DNA of 64,000 bases from Tepidibacter aestuarii (GTDB taxonomy: Bacteria > Bacillota > Clostridia > Peptostreptococcales > Peptostreptococcaceae), in assembly GCF_934924865.1 (NCBI RefSeq), contig NZ_OW235315.1:992001-1056000 (forward strand). Reading direction: 5' to 3'. The notes below the pieces were generated by a model. The model searched no databases and had not been told where the DNA came from. It saw nothing but the letters and a program-made list of their open reading frames with translations. The position numbers and the translations under genes are program-made. Below, one piece after another: positions 57,318 to 64,000 of this stretch; within the stretch, counting starts at the first letter, position 1, and each line of letters opens with the position of its first letter.

Positions 57318-58475
57318 TTATTTTTCTAACAACAGTTCTCTTACTTGATTTACTTCAAAATTTGGTTTATATTCTTTTATACTTTTCATCTTTATGTTAG
57401 AAGGGATATTTTTTGATAAATTTAATTTCTCATATAGTTCTTCCAATGAAATGCCTGTGTAATCAGACACCTCTTCTAATGTCATATACCCCTTTATATC
57501 TTCAGCATTAACTATTTCACCTTTTTCAATAGGTTCAGGCAGTAAATCATAATTATTTGTTGCTTTAGCTACAGTAATTCCTCCGAAATAAATAGTAATT
57601 ACAGATATAATTAAAACTATTGGAGTCATTGTTTTTTTCAATTGCTTATTCTCTAAAGCACCTGGAATAGGACATAATAAGGTACAAGTTTGACAATTTA
57701 AACACTCTGCTGAATTTATTTCCTTTAACTCAGCTATATTAATGTTAGCTGGACATTTTTTGCTACAGATTTTGCAGTTTATACATTTAGATTTATTTTT
57801 AACTATTTTATTAGGGCTTATTTTAGATATAATTCCTAAAAAAGCTCCCATAGGACATAAATATTTACAAAAGAACCTATCATACAGTATTGAACCTACT
57901 AGAGTAATTATTAAAATTATAAATCCAATTAAATTTTCATCAATGACCTCTTCAAACTCTCCAAACATATGGGCATAAGCTGACCAAGGATCGTAGCTAG
58001 ACATCCATAGTTCACCTGTTTTCCATGCAAATACTGCAGTAATCAATAAAATGAAGTATTTAAGGTATCTTAATAGTTTATCTATTTTATCAGGCATAAT
58101 GAATTTTTTCTTAAATATTTTTTGACCTAGTATACTCATAAATTCTTGAAGCGCTCCAAATGGACATATAAGACCACAAAAGCTTCTTTTAAAGATAATA
58201 GATAAAATAATGGTAATCAATAAAAGCACCATTGTTCCTGAAAAAATTTTTTCAATAAAAATACCTTGTGCAAATAGTAAATAAAAACTTTCTAAAGCGC
58301 CATATGGACAAAGTGCATGTATCGAAGGCGATCCATCACTTCCTCCACCCAATACTTGATGCATGTAACCTTTATAAGCTACAAACAATAAAGAAGCTAT
58401 AAGTATTATGTACCTGATAATTTTTGTTGTTGTCTGTTTCTTTTTAATTAATGTTTTTTCTGTTTTTAAATGCAT
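57318..58475 (-). CDS. NapH/NosR-like membrane 4Fe-4S polyferredoxin
   Basis: 385 aa from ATG 58475 behind AAAGGGGGGG; the ORF extends upstream without a ribosome site. Five or six membrane helices and four cysteine clusters: CGLICPFGALQ, CKYLCPMGAFLG (CxxxCP pairs), then CINCKICSKKC and CLNCQTCTLLC of ferredoxin type. Electron carrier between membrane and periplasm; partner unknown. A C-terminal helical EVSDYTGISLEELYEKLNL domain is usual for the clostridial members. Confidence 0.85.
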   Translation of the reverse strand: MHLKTEKTLIKKKQTTTKIIRYIILIASLLFVAYKGYMHQVLGGGSDGSPSIHALCPYGALESFYLLFAQGIFIEKIFSGTMVLLLITIILSIIFKRSFCGLICPFGALQEFMSILGQKIFKKKFIMPDKIDKLLRYLKYFILLITAVFAWKTGELWMSSYDPWSAYAHMFGEFEEVIDENLIGFIILIITLVGSILYDRFFCKYLCPMGAFLGIISKISPNKIVKNKSKCINCKICSKKCPANINIAELKEINSAECLNCQTCTLLCPIPGALENKQLKKTMTPIVLIISVITIYFGGITVAKATNNYDLLPEPIEKGEIVNAEDIKGYMTLEEVSDYTGISLEELYEKLNLSKNIPSNIKMKSIKEYKPNFEVNQVRELLLEK

Positions 58476-58679
58476 TACAAATCCCCCCCTTTTTTTATGG
58501 ATAATTTGGATATTAATACCATACAATATGATTGTTACAATTGTGTCACAATTTTATATAAATATAGATTAAAAAATCTTAAATAGGGCTTTTAGTATTT
58601 GTGGTATTATATTTATTTTCAATACATATATTTTATAGTATGACGTTTAAGATAATAAAAATGTAGAGGAGGGAAAAAT

Positions 58680-58934
58680 ATGGAAGATACATTTTTAATA
58701 AACAGAATATATAATTCATTAAATGAAATATGTAGAGAAAACAATATAAACAGAGTCAAAAATATAACATTTGTAGTTGGAGATGGTAGTGATCTAAATA
58801 AAGAGAATATTTGTGATTATTTTGAAAAAAATAAAAGTGAATTAATAGGGAAATGGACTAAGATAAATATGAAAATAGAGGATTTTGATAATAATATAGC
58901 AATTATACATAGTTTAGAAGGAGAAGACAAATAA
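58680..58934 (+). CDS. Small HypA-like protein without zinc ribbon
   Basis: 84 aa, ATG behind GAGGAGGG. The pattern of INRIYNSLNEICRENN, VKNITFVVGDGSDL and DYFEKNKSEL resembles the N-terminal nickel-binding domain of HypA, but no CxxC zinc pairs follow and the N-terminal MHE is absent. Weak similarity; could be unrelated. Stands alone before trpS. Confidence 0.45.
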   Translation: MEDTFLINRIYNSLNEICRENNINRVKNITFVVGDGSDLNKENICDYFEKNKSELIGKWTKINMKIEDFDNNIAIIHSLEGEDK

Positions 58935-58937
58935 TAA

Positions 58938-58966
58938 TTGAAACTATATAAAAAAAGATATATAAT
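58938..58966 (+). promoter_or_regulatory. Promoter of trpS
   Basis: TTGAAA (58938-58943), 17-nt spacer, TATAAT (58961-58966). Confidence 0.8.
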
Positions 58967-58994
58967 TGAATGTATAATTTTATATTTATAAATC

Positions 58995-59214
58995 TATGAT
59001 TAAGATTAGTAGATATGAACTATGTTTCAGCGATTTAGGGGTGGTGAAAGCCTAATACAGATGTTTATATTGAATGGACTTATGAGTTTGAACCTGAAAT
59101 AATATTAGGGTTTGACGCAAATCCTGCGTTAGAGGATAATAAGTGGACAAATGTCAATAAGAGTGGTACCGCGGGAATTTACTCGTCTCTAAATTATTTA
59201 GAGGCGAGTTTTTA
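58995..59214 (+). promoter_or_regulatory. T-box leader, specifier UGG (Trp), upstream of trpS
   Basis: Specifier TGG at 59075-59077; T-box AAGAGTGGTACCGCGG at 59159-59174; terminator with ACTCGTCTCTAAAT stem and T6 at 59181-59214. Senses uncharged tRNA(Trp). Confidence 0.93.
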
Positions 59215-59263
59215 TATATAAGTAAATTATAATTTAAACTTTAGATAAATTAGGAGGTATATT

Positions 59264-60268
59264 ATGAGTGATAAGAAAATAATATTTAGTGGAGCTCAAC
59301 CATCTGGTAGACTTACACTAGGAAACTATATAGGGGCAGTTAAAAACTGGGTAGATCTTCAAGATGAATACAATTGCTATTATTGCGTAGTAGATTCTCA
59401 TGCTATAACAGTTCCTCAAGAGGCAAAAACTTTAAGAAAAAATACTATTGAAGCACTTGCTCAATATATAGCTAGTGGACTTGATCCTGAAAAAAATACT
59501 ATATTTATCCAATCACATGTAAGTGCACATGCAGAACTTGCATGGATTTTAAATACAATGACTTATATGGGAGAGTTAAACAGAATGACTCAATTTAAGG
59601 AAAAATCTCAAAAAAGTGAGGCTAACTTAAATGCTGCTTTATTTACTTATCCAGTATTAATGGCTGCAGATATTTTACTATATCAAACTGATTTAGTTCC
59701 AGTTGGAGAAGATCAAAAGCAGCATTTAGAACTTGCTAGAAATTTAGCTCAAAGATTTAATAATAGATATAGCGAAACTTTTAAAGTTCCGGATCCTTAT
59801 ATAGCTAAGGTTGGAGCTAGGGTTATGAGTCTTCAAGAGCCTACAAAGAAAATGTCAAAATCAGATGATAACCCAAATGCATCTATACTAATGGTAGAAG
59901 AGCCTGATGCTATAGTTAGAAAGTTAAAAAGAGCTGTTACTGATTCTGTTGGAGTAGTTAGATATTTAGATGAACAACCTGGAATTAAAAATCTTATGAA
60001 CATATACTCTAAATTATCAGGAAAATCAATACAAGAAATAGAGCTTATGTACGAAGGAAAGGGGTATGGACAATTTAAAGAAGATACTGCTGAAGTTATA
60101 GTTGAAGCATTAAGACCTGTAAGAGAAAAGTACAATGATTTATTAAATAATAAAGATTATTTAGAAAAAATATATGCTGAGGGAGCTAATAAAGCAGAGC
60201 AGAATGCTAGAAAGACTTTAAGAAAAGTGTATAAAAAGGTTGGACTTGTTCCAAGGAAATTTATTTAA
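59264..60268 (+). CDS. trpS: Tryptophanyl-tRNA synthetase
   Basis: Class I enzyme. 334 aa, ATG behind TAGGAGG. GAQPSGRLTLGNYIGA holds the HIGH-type motif (LGNY form) and KKMSKSDDN the KMSKS loop. T-box regulated. Terminator follows. Confidence 0.97.
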   Translation: MSDKKIIFSGAQPSGRLTLGNYIGAVKNWVDLQDEYNCYYCVVDSHAITVPQEAKTLRKNTIEALAQYIASGLDPEKNTIFIQSHVSAHAELAWILNTMTYMGELNRMTQFKEKSQKSEANLNAALFTYPVLMAADILLYQTDLVPVGEDQKQHLELARNLAQRFNNRYSETFKVPDPYIAKVGARVMSLQEPTKKMSKSDDNPNASILMVEEPDAIVRKLKRAVTDSVGVVRYLDEQPGIKNLMNIYSKLSGKSIQEIELMYEGKGYGQFKEDTAEVIVEALRPVREKYNDLLNNKDYLEKIYAEGANKAEQNARKTLRKVYKKVGLVPRKFI

Positions 60269-60271
60269 TAA

Positions 60272-60306
60272 AAAAATAGACTGTTGTTTTACAACAGTCT
60301 ATTTTT
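60272..60306 (+). terminator. Terminator after trpS
   Basis: Long stem AAAATAGACTGTTG/CAACAGTCTATTTT with a TTTTA loop. Confidence 0.9.
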
Positions 60307-60439
60307 AAATATTATTAAATATAGGAATTATACGAATTTTTTTTGAAAAATTTTGAAATAATACTTCATAACATTATATTTAAGTATAATCTAAAAACTC
60401 TTAAGTTTAGGATAAATAATTAAATAGGGGGAAAACTAA

Positions 60440-60718
60440 TTGAAGGAAGATAGATTAGATAAAATAGAAAAAAAAATAGATGATTTGGCTCAAAGTCTAG
60501 ATAAAAGCAGGATTAGAGAATATACAGATATGATAAATAATCCGAAGAGGCTTATTTATTTAAATTTTATAGCGGGACTTGCTAAAGGGTTCGGAACCGC
60601 TATAGGACTTACACTTCTTGCTGCTGTAGTTGCATATATACTACATAGTTGGGTAAACCTTCCTTTAATAGGCCAATACATAGCCAAACTTTTAGACATT
60701 ATTGAGAACTATAGATAG
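60440..60718 (+). CDS. DUF5665-like small membrane protein
   Basis: 92 aa, TTG start behind AGGGGGAA. N-terminal coiled coil (KIEKKIDDLAQSLDKS) and one glycine-rich membrane helix (FIAGLAKGFGTAIGLTLLAAV). Next gene follows within 10 nt. Function unknown. Confidence 0.7.
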   Translation: MKEDRLDKIEKKIDDLAQSLDKSRIREYTDMINNPKRLIYLNFIAGLAKGFGTAIGLTLLAAVVAYILHSWVNLPLIGQYIAKLLDIIENYR

Positions 60719-60728
60719 GAGGAAAAAA

Positions 60729-61235
60729 ATGAACAAAAGTGATATGGAGTATTATAGACAAATTCTTTTAAAGGAAAAAGAAAAGGTTGCTAATTTAATA
60801 GAGGAAATTGAGGATGATACTGTAGCTACAGATGGTTTTAAAAATTCAAGTGTTAAAGACAGCACTGGAGAACTTTCTGGGTATGACAATCATCCTGCTG
60901 ACATGGGAACAGAACTATTTATGAGAGAGATGGATTTAAAGCTTAAAACAGGTGAATCTATAAGACTTTACAATATAAATAAAGCGCTTGAAAAAATAGA
61001 TTTAGGTTTATACGGCAAGTGTGAAGAGTGTAGTAAAGATATAGATTCAGAGAGACTTGAGATAATTCCTGAAACTCTTCTGTGCTCTAGTTGTTCAAAA
61101 GATCATAAAAAAGAATTTGATGAGGTAGAAGAAGATACTTTTACTAAGAGTGAATATTTTTATAGTGAATTGGTAGAAGGTCTTGAAAGGACTAATAGAT
61201 ATAGAGGATTAGATTTAGATTATGATGAGCTTTAA
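60729..61235 (+). CDS. TraR/DksA-family zinc-finger protein (YteA-like)
   Basis: 168 aa from ATG 60729 behind AGGAGG. N-terminal coiled-coil tip, an acidic D/E loop region (HPADMGTELFMRE), and a four-cysteine zinc finger CEEC...CSSC (~100-125). Firmicute YteA proteins of this type are RNA-polymerase-secondary-channel factor-like but poorly studied. 10 nt after the DUF5665 gene. Confidence 0.9.
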   Translation: MNKSDMEYYRQILLKEKEKVANLIEEIEDDTVATDGFKNSSVKDSTGELSGYDNHPADMGTELFMREMDLKLKTGESIRLYNINKALEKIDLGLYGKCEECSKDIDSERLEIIPETLLCSSCSKDHKKEFDEVEEDTFTKSEYFYSELVEGLERTNRYRGLDLDYDEL

Positions 61236-61238
61236 TTG

Positions 61239-61268
61239 ATGCCATGGATGATATCCATGGCATTTTGT
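61239..61268 (+). terminator. Terminator after DksA-like gene
   Basis: Perfect 11-bp stem ATGCCATGGAT/ATCCATGGCAT, TTTTG tail. Confidence 0.85.
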
Positions 61269-61449
61269 GATATAATTCTACTGGTAAAAGATTATCCGAA
61301 AGCTAAAAGTTCTAAGGATCCACCCTTTTAAGGCTGGAGATAAGAACTTAACAGCTTCTGGATTAGTTTACCCAACGGATACTTACGCAACTAAAAATTC
61401 AGTTGGAATAAAAACTACATCTGAATTAAGTTTCACTTTATAAGGGGGT
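61268..61449 (+). promoter_or_regulatory. Structured leader of lspA with extended -10 promoter
   Basis: TGATATAAT (61268-61276) is an extended -10. Transcription from there gives a ~167-nt leader: a 70-nt hairpin (ATCC/GGAT, AAGCT/AGCTT, AGTTCT/AGAACT, TCCA/TGGA, CCTT/AAGG; 61294-61363), then CCAAC (61372-61376)/GTTGG (61402-61406) interleaved with AATTCAG (61396-61402)/CTGAATT (61421-61427), a possible H-type pseudoknot or switch. No known riboswitch class recognised. Confidence 0.55.
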
Positions 61450-61887
61450 ATGAAATTGAATATAGCATTATTTGTATTCTTAGTATTACTAGATCAAGTT
61501 ACAAAGTATTATGCACTTAATTTTTTATCGAAGATAGGAAGCATAACTATTATAGATAATATGTTTAATCTTACATATGTTGAAAATAGAGGAGCAGCAT
61601 TTGGAATGCTTCAAAATCAAAAGTGGTTCTTCATTTTGGTAGCATTTGTGGTAGTTTCATTCATCGTATACTATCTAAGAACTAATAAAAATATCAGCAG
61701 ATTATATCAAGTATCATTAGTACTTATACTAGCAGGGGCCATAGGGAACTTAATAGATAGAATAAGACTAAATTTTGTAGTGGACTTTTTTGACTTTATA
61801 GTATGGCCAGTATTTAATATGGCAGATATATGTGTTGTAATAGGAGGAATACTACTTTCGTACATTATAATATTTGACAAAGAGTAG
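61450..61887 (+). CDS. lspA: Lipoprotein signal peptidase II
   Basis: Removes signal peptides from diacylated prelipoproteins (after Lgt). 145 aa, four helices, ATG behind AAGGGGG. Catalytic Asp pair: D in IGNLIDRIRLNFVVDF and in FNMADICVV; conserved NRGAAFGM. Heads lspA-rluD, followed by pyrR and uraA, as in Bacillus. Confidence 0.97.
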   Translation: MKLNIALFVFLVLLDQVTKYYALNFLSKIGSITIIDNMFNLTYVENRGAAFGMLQNQKWFFILVAFVVVSFIVYYLRTNKNISRLYQVSLVLILAGAIGNLIDRIRLNFVVDFFDFIVWPVFNMADICVVIGGILLSYIIIFDKE

Positions 61888-61898
61888 GAGCGGGATAT

Positions 61899-62807
61899 AT
61901 GGAGCAAGTAAAATTTGAGGTAAATGAAGAGAATGAAGGTATGAGATTGGACGTTTTTTTATCAAGTAAATTTGATAATATGTCAAGGTCGTATATTCAA
62001 AAGATTATAAAAGAAGGAAATGTATTTGTAAATAATAAGAAAGAAAAGTCTAGATACATAACTAAGATAAATGATAAAATAAATTTAAATATACCAAAGC
62101 CTAAGGAATTAGAGGTTGAGGCTGAAAATATAGATATAGATATAGTTTATGAAGATGATGATGTATTGGTAGTAAACAAGCCACAGGGAATGGTTGTCCA
62201 TCCTGCACCGGGAAATTATACTGGTACATTGGTCAATGCTATACTTTATCATTGTAGGGATAATTTGTCTTCTATAAACGGAGTTATAAGACCGGGAATA
62301 GTTCATAGAATAGACAAAGATACATCTGGACTTTTGATGATAGCAAAGAACAATAATGCACACAATTTTTTATCAGAGCAATTAAAAGAGCACACTATAA
62401 CTAGAAAATATCATATGATAAGTTATGGAGTATTAAAAGAAGATACTATGACTGTTGATGCACCTATTGCAAGACATCCTGTTGATAGACTTAAAATGGC
62501 AATAGTTGAAGGTGGCAAAAGGGCTGTAACCCACTTTAAAGTATTGAAAAGATTTGAAAAATACACTTATGTGGAAGCTCAGCTTGAAACGGGTAGAACT
62601 CATCAAATAAGAGTTCATATGGCTAGTAAAAGACATCCATTAGTGGGAGACCCTGTATATGGACCAAAAAATTCGAAATTTAAATTAAATGGACAAATGC
62701 TACATGCTAAAACATTAGGATTTATACATCCTACTACAAAAGAGTATATGGAATTTAACTCGAATCTTCCCGATTATTTTGAAAAAATGTTAAATATACT
62801 TGACTAA
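61899..62807 (+). CDS. rluD: 23S rRNA pseudouridine synthase RluD family
   Basis: 302 aa, ATG behind AGGAGCGGG. N-terminal S4 domain (RLDVFLSSKFDNMSRSYIQ), catalytic Asp in HRIDKDTSGLLM (~150), and RTHQIRVHMASKRHPLVGD. Its stop overlaps the -35 of the pyrR promoter. Confidence 0.94.
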   Translation: MEQVKFEVNEENEGMRLDVFLSSKFDNMSRSYIQKIIKEGNVFVNNKKEKSRYITKINDKINLNIPKPKELEVEAENIDIDIVYEDDDVLVVNKPQGMVVHPAPGNYTGTLVNAILYHCRDNLSSINGVIRPGIVHRIDKDTSGLLMIAKNNNAHNFLSEQLKEHTITRKYHMISYGVLKEDTMTVDAPIARHPVDRLKMAIVEGGKRAVTHFKVLKRFEKYTYVEAQLETGRTHQIRVHMASKRHPLVGDPVYGPKNSKFKLNGQMLHAKTLGFIHPTTKEYMEFNSNLPDYFEKMLNILD

Positions 62808-62828
62808 AATAAGTTAAGGTGATAAAAT
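62800..62828 (+). promoter_or_regulatory. Promoter of pyrR
   Basis: TTGACT (62800-62805), 17-nt spacer, TAAAAT (62823-62828), overlapping the rluD stop. Confidence 0.85.
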
Positions 62829-62849
62829 TTTAAAAAAGTGAATAACAAA

Positions 62850-62950
62850 CCTTTAATTACAGTACAGAGAGACTGGCAAGGATTATACGTAAATTAATTA
62901 CGTTTTACATGCGTATTATAACTTCTTGCCTTTGGGTGAGAAGTTTTTTA
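62850..62950 (+). promoter_or_regulatory. PyrR-dependent transcription attenuator of pyrR
   Basis: PyrR-binding hairpin with CCTTTAA...AGTACAGAGAGACT...AAGG (CAGT/ACTG and CCTT/AAGG) and the consensus ACAGAGAG loop. GGCAAG (62876-62881) can pair with CTTGCC (62925-62930) as antiterminator. Terminator AACTTCT/AGAAGTT then T6 at 62920-62950. UMP/UTP-PyrR should favour termination. Confidence 0.92.
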
Positions 62951-62968
62951 TATATTGTGGAGGTGTAA

Positions 62969-63508
<540 letters not shown>

Positions 63509-63520
63509 ATAATGTTTTGA

Positions 63521-63596
63521 CCTTTTAAATCAGTACAGAGATGCTGAAAAGGGGAGATTATATTCTCCCTCCTTAAAAAATGAAGGAGGTATTTTT
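63521..63596 (+). promoter_or_regulatory. PyrR-dependent leader of uraA, overlapping its ribosome site
   Basis: PyrR-binding hairpin CCTTTT/AAAAGG with CAG...CTG and the ACAGAGA loop (63521-63552). GGGGAGA (63551-63557) can pair with TCTCCC (63564-63569), which competes with CCTCCTT (63568-63574) pairing to the ribosome site AAGGAGG (63583-63589). The latter hairpin blocks the site and, with TATTTTT after it, could also terminate. Confidence 0.8.
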
Positions 63597-64000
63597 ATGC
63601 AAGAGAAAGTATTAAACACGTCTATTGAAACACCTATAGTAGAAAAAAATATAGGTGTTAATGAAAATCTGAAAAAAGCTATACTGGCGATACAACACTT
63701 ATTTGCAATGTTTGGAGCGACAGTTTTAGTACCTATCTTAACGGGATTTGATCCATCGGTAGCTTTAGTATCAGCAGGACTTGGAACTTTAATATTCCAC
63801 TTAGTCACAAAGGGAATGGTTCCTGTATTCTTAGGATCAAGTTTTGCATTCATACCTGTAATAATCACAGTTAAAGAACTATATAATGGAGATTTAGCTT
63901 ATGCACAAGGTGGAATAATAGTAGCTGGAATGATATATATACTTATGTCTTTAATAGTTAAAACAGTTGGGATTGAAAAAGTAAAAAAATATTTCCCGGC
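63597..64000 (+). CDS. uraA: Uracil permease UraA (NCS2 family), 5' part only
   Basis: Uracil:H+ symporter. 134 residues visible from ATG 63597 (AAGGAGG 7 nt upstream), open to the window end. NCS2 start: LKKAILAIQHLFAMFGATVL, then PILTGFDPSVALVSAGLGTL and VPVFLGSSFAFIPVI with four hydrophobic segments. After pyrR as pyrP is in Bacillus. Confidence 0.95.
   Translation, partial: MQEKVLNTSIETPIVEKNIGVNENLKKAILAIQHLFAMFGATVLVPILTGFDPSVALVSAGLGTLIFHLVTKGMVPVFLGSSFAFIPVIITVKELYNGDLAYAQGGIIVAGMIYILMSLIVKTVGIEKVKKYFP

Overview
The window comes from the chromosome of a low-GC, endospore-forming member of the Clostridia. The evidence is AT-rich DNA, almost exclusive AGA arginine codons, frequent TTG/GTG starts behind strong AAGGGGG/GGAGG ribosome sites, and sporulation genes (spoIIGA-sigE-sigG, spoIVA, spoVE, a spoVD-type PBP, a YhcN-type lipoprotein). 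MurE has the DNPR motif typical of meso-diaminopimelate peptidoglycan. Gene order resembles Peptostreptococcaceae/Clostridiales; the species cannot be named from sequence alone.

Layout. 1-5.1 kb: 5' part of ychF (minus strand), a spore lipoprotein, a ferrochelatase-like membrane protein and a ymfF/ymfH-type M16 peptidase pair. 5.3-24.7 kb: lgt, then a division/cell-wall cluster: rsmH, ftsL, two tandem class B PBPs with PASTA domains, murE, murF, mraY, murD, spoVE/ftsW, murG, murA, ftsQ, ylxW/ylxX-type genes, sbp, ftsZ. No ftsA is present at its usual place. 24.9-31 kb: spoIIGA, sigE, sigG, ylmC-type, nrdR, pgeF and a two-component system. 31-38.6 kb: YIEGIA protein with its small partner, a PDZ/radical-SAM/DUF512 protein, der, plsY, gpsA, spoIVA. 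38.8-46.3 kb: HlyD-like protein, ylmE, sepF, ylmG, ylmH, divIVA, and a T-box-controlled type 2-like ileS. 46.4-49.1 kb: mtnN, dapB, a YciI-family gene, and a scar of gene debris (aminotransferase remnant, IS3-family remnant, second mtnN 3' end). 49.1-57.2 kb: branched-chain amino acid genes, with ilvB-ilvN divergent from a Leu T-box operon leuA-ilvC-leuC-leuD-leuB. 57.3-61.2 kb: a polyferredoxin membrane protein, a small HypA-like protein, Trp T-box trpS, a DUF5665-like protein and a DksA/TraR zinc-finger protein. 61.3-64 kb: lspA, rluD, pyrR and uraA (truncated by the window), with two PyrR-responsive leaders.

How the genes work together. Most of the window makes peptidoglycan precursors (murE to murG, murA), polymerises them at the septum (spoVE, PBPs) and positions the septum (ftsL, ftsQ, ftsZ, sepF, divIVA). 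Sporulation regulators are interleaved with this. The second half supplies leucine, isoleucine and valine and senses charged tRNA(Ile), tRNA(Leu) and tRNA(Trp) through T-boxes. The right edge carries pyrimidine control.

Most unusual content. (1) Five dispersed copies of a roughly 75-nt two-hairpin element with compensatory base changes sit just upstream of lgt, ftsQ, sigE, the DUF512 gene and mtnN. (2) A roughly 240-nt long imperfect hairpin lies at 32.25-32.49 kb. (3) The lspA leader folds into a long hairpin plus a possible pseudoknot. (4) ilvN appears to start with AUU. I could not assign the first three to a known RNA family.
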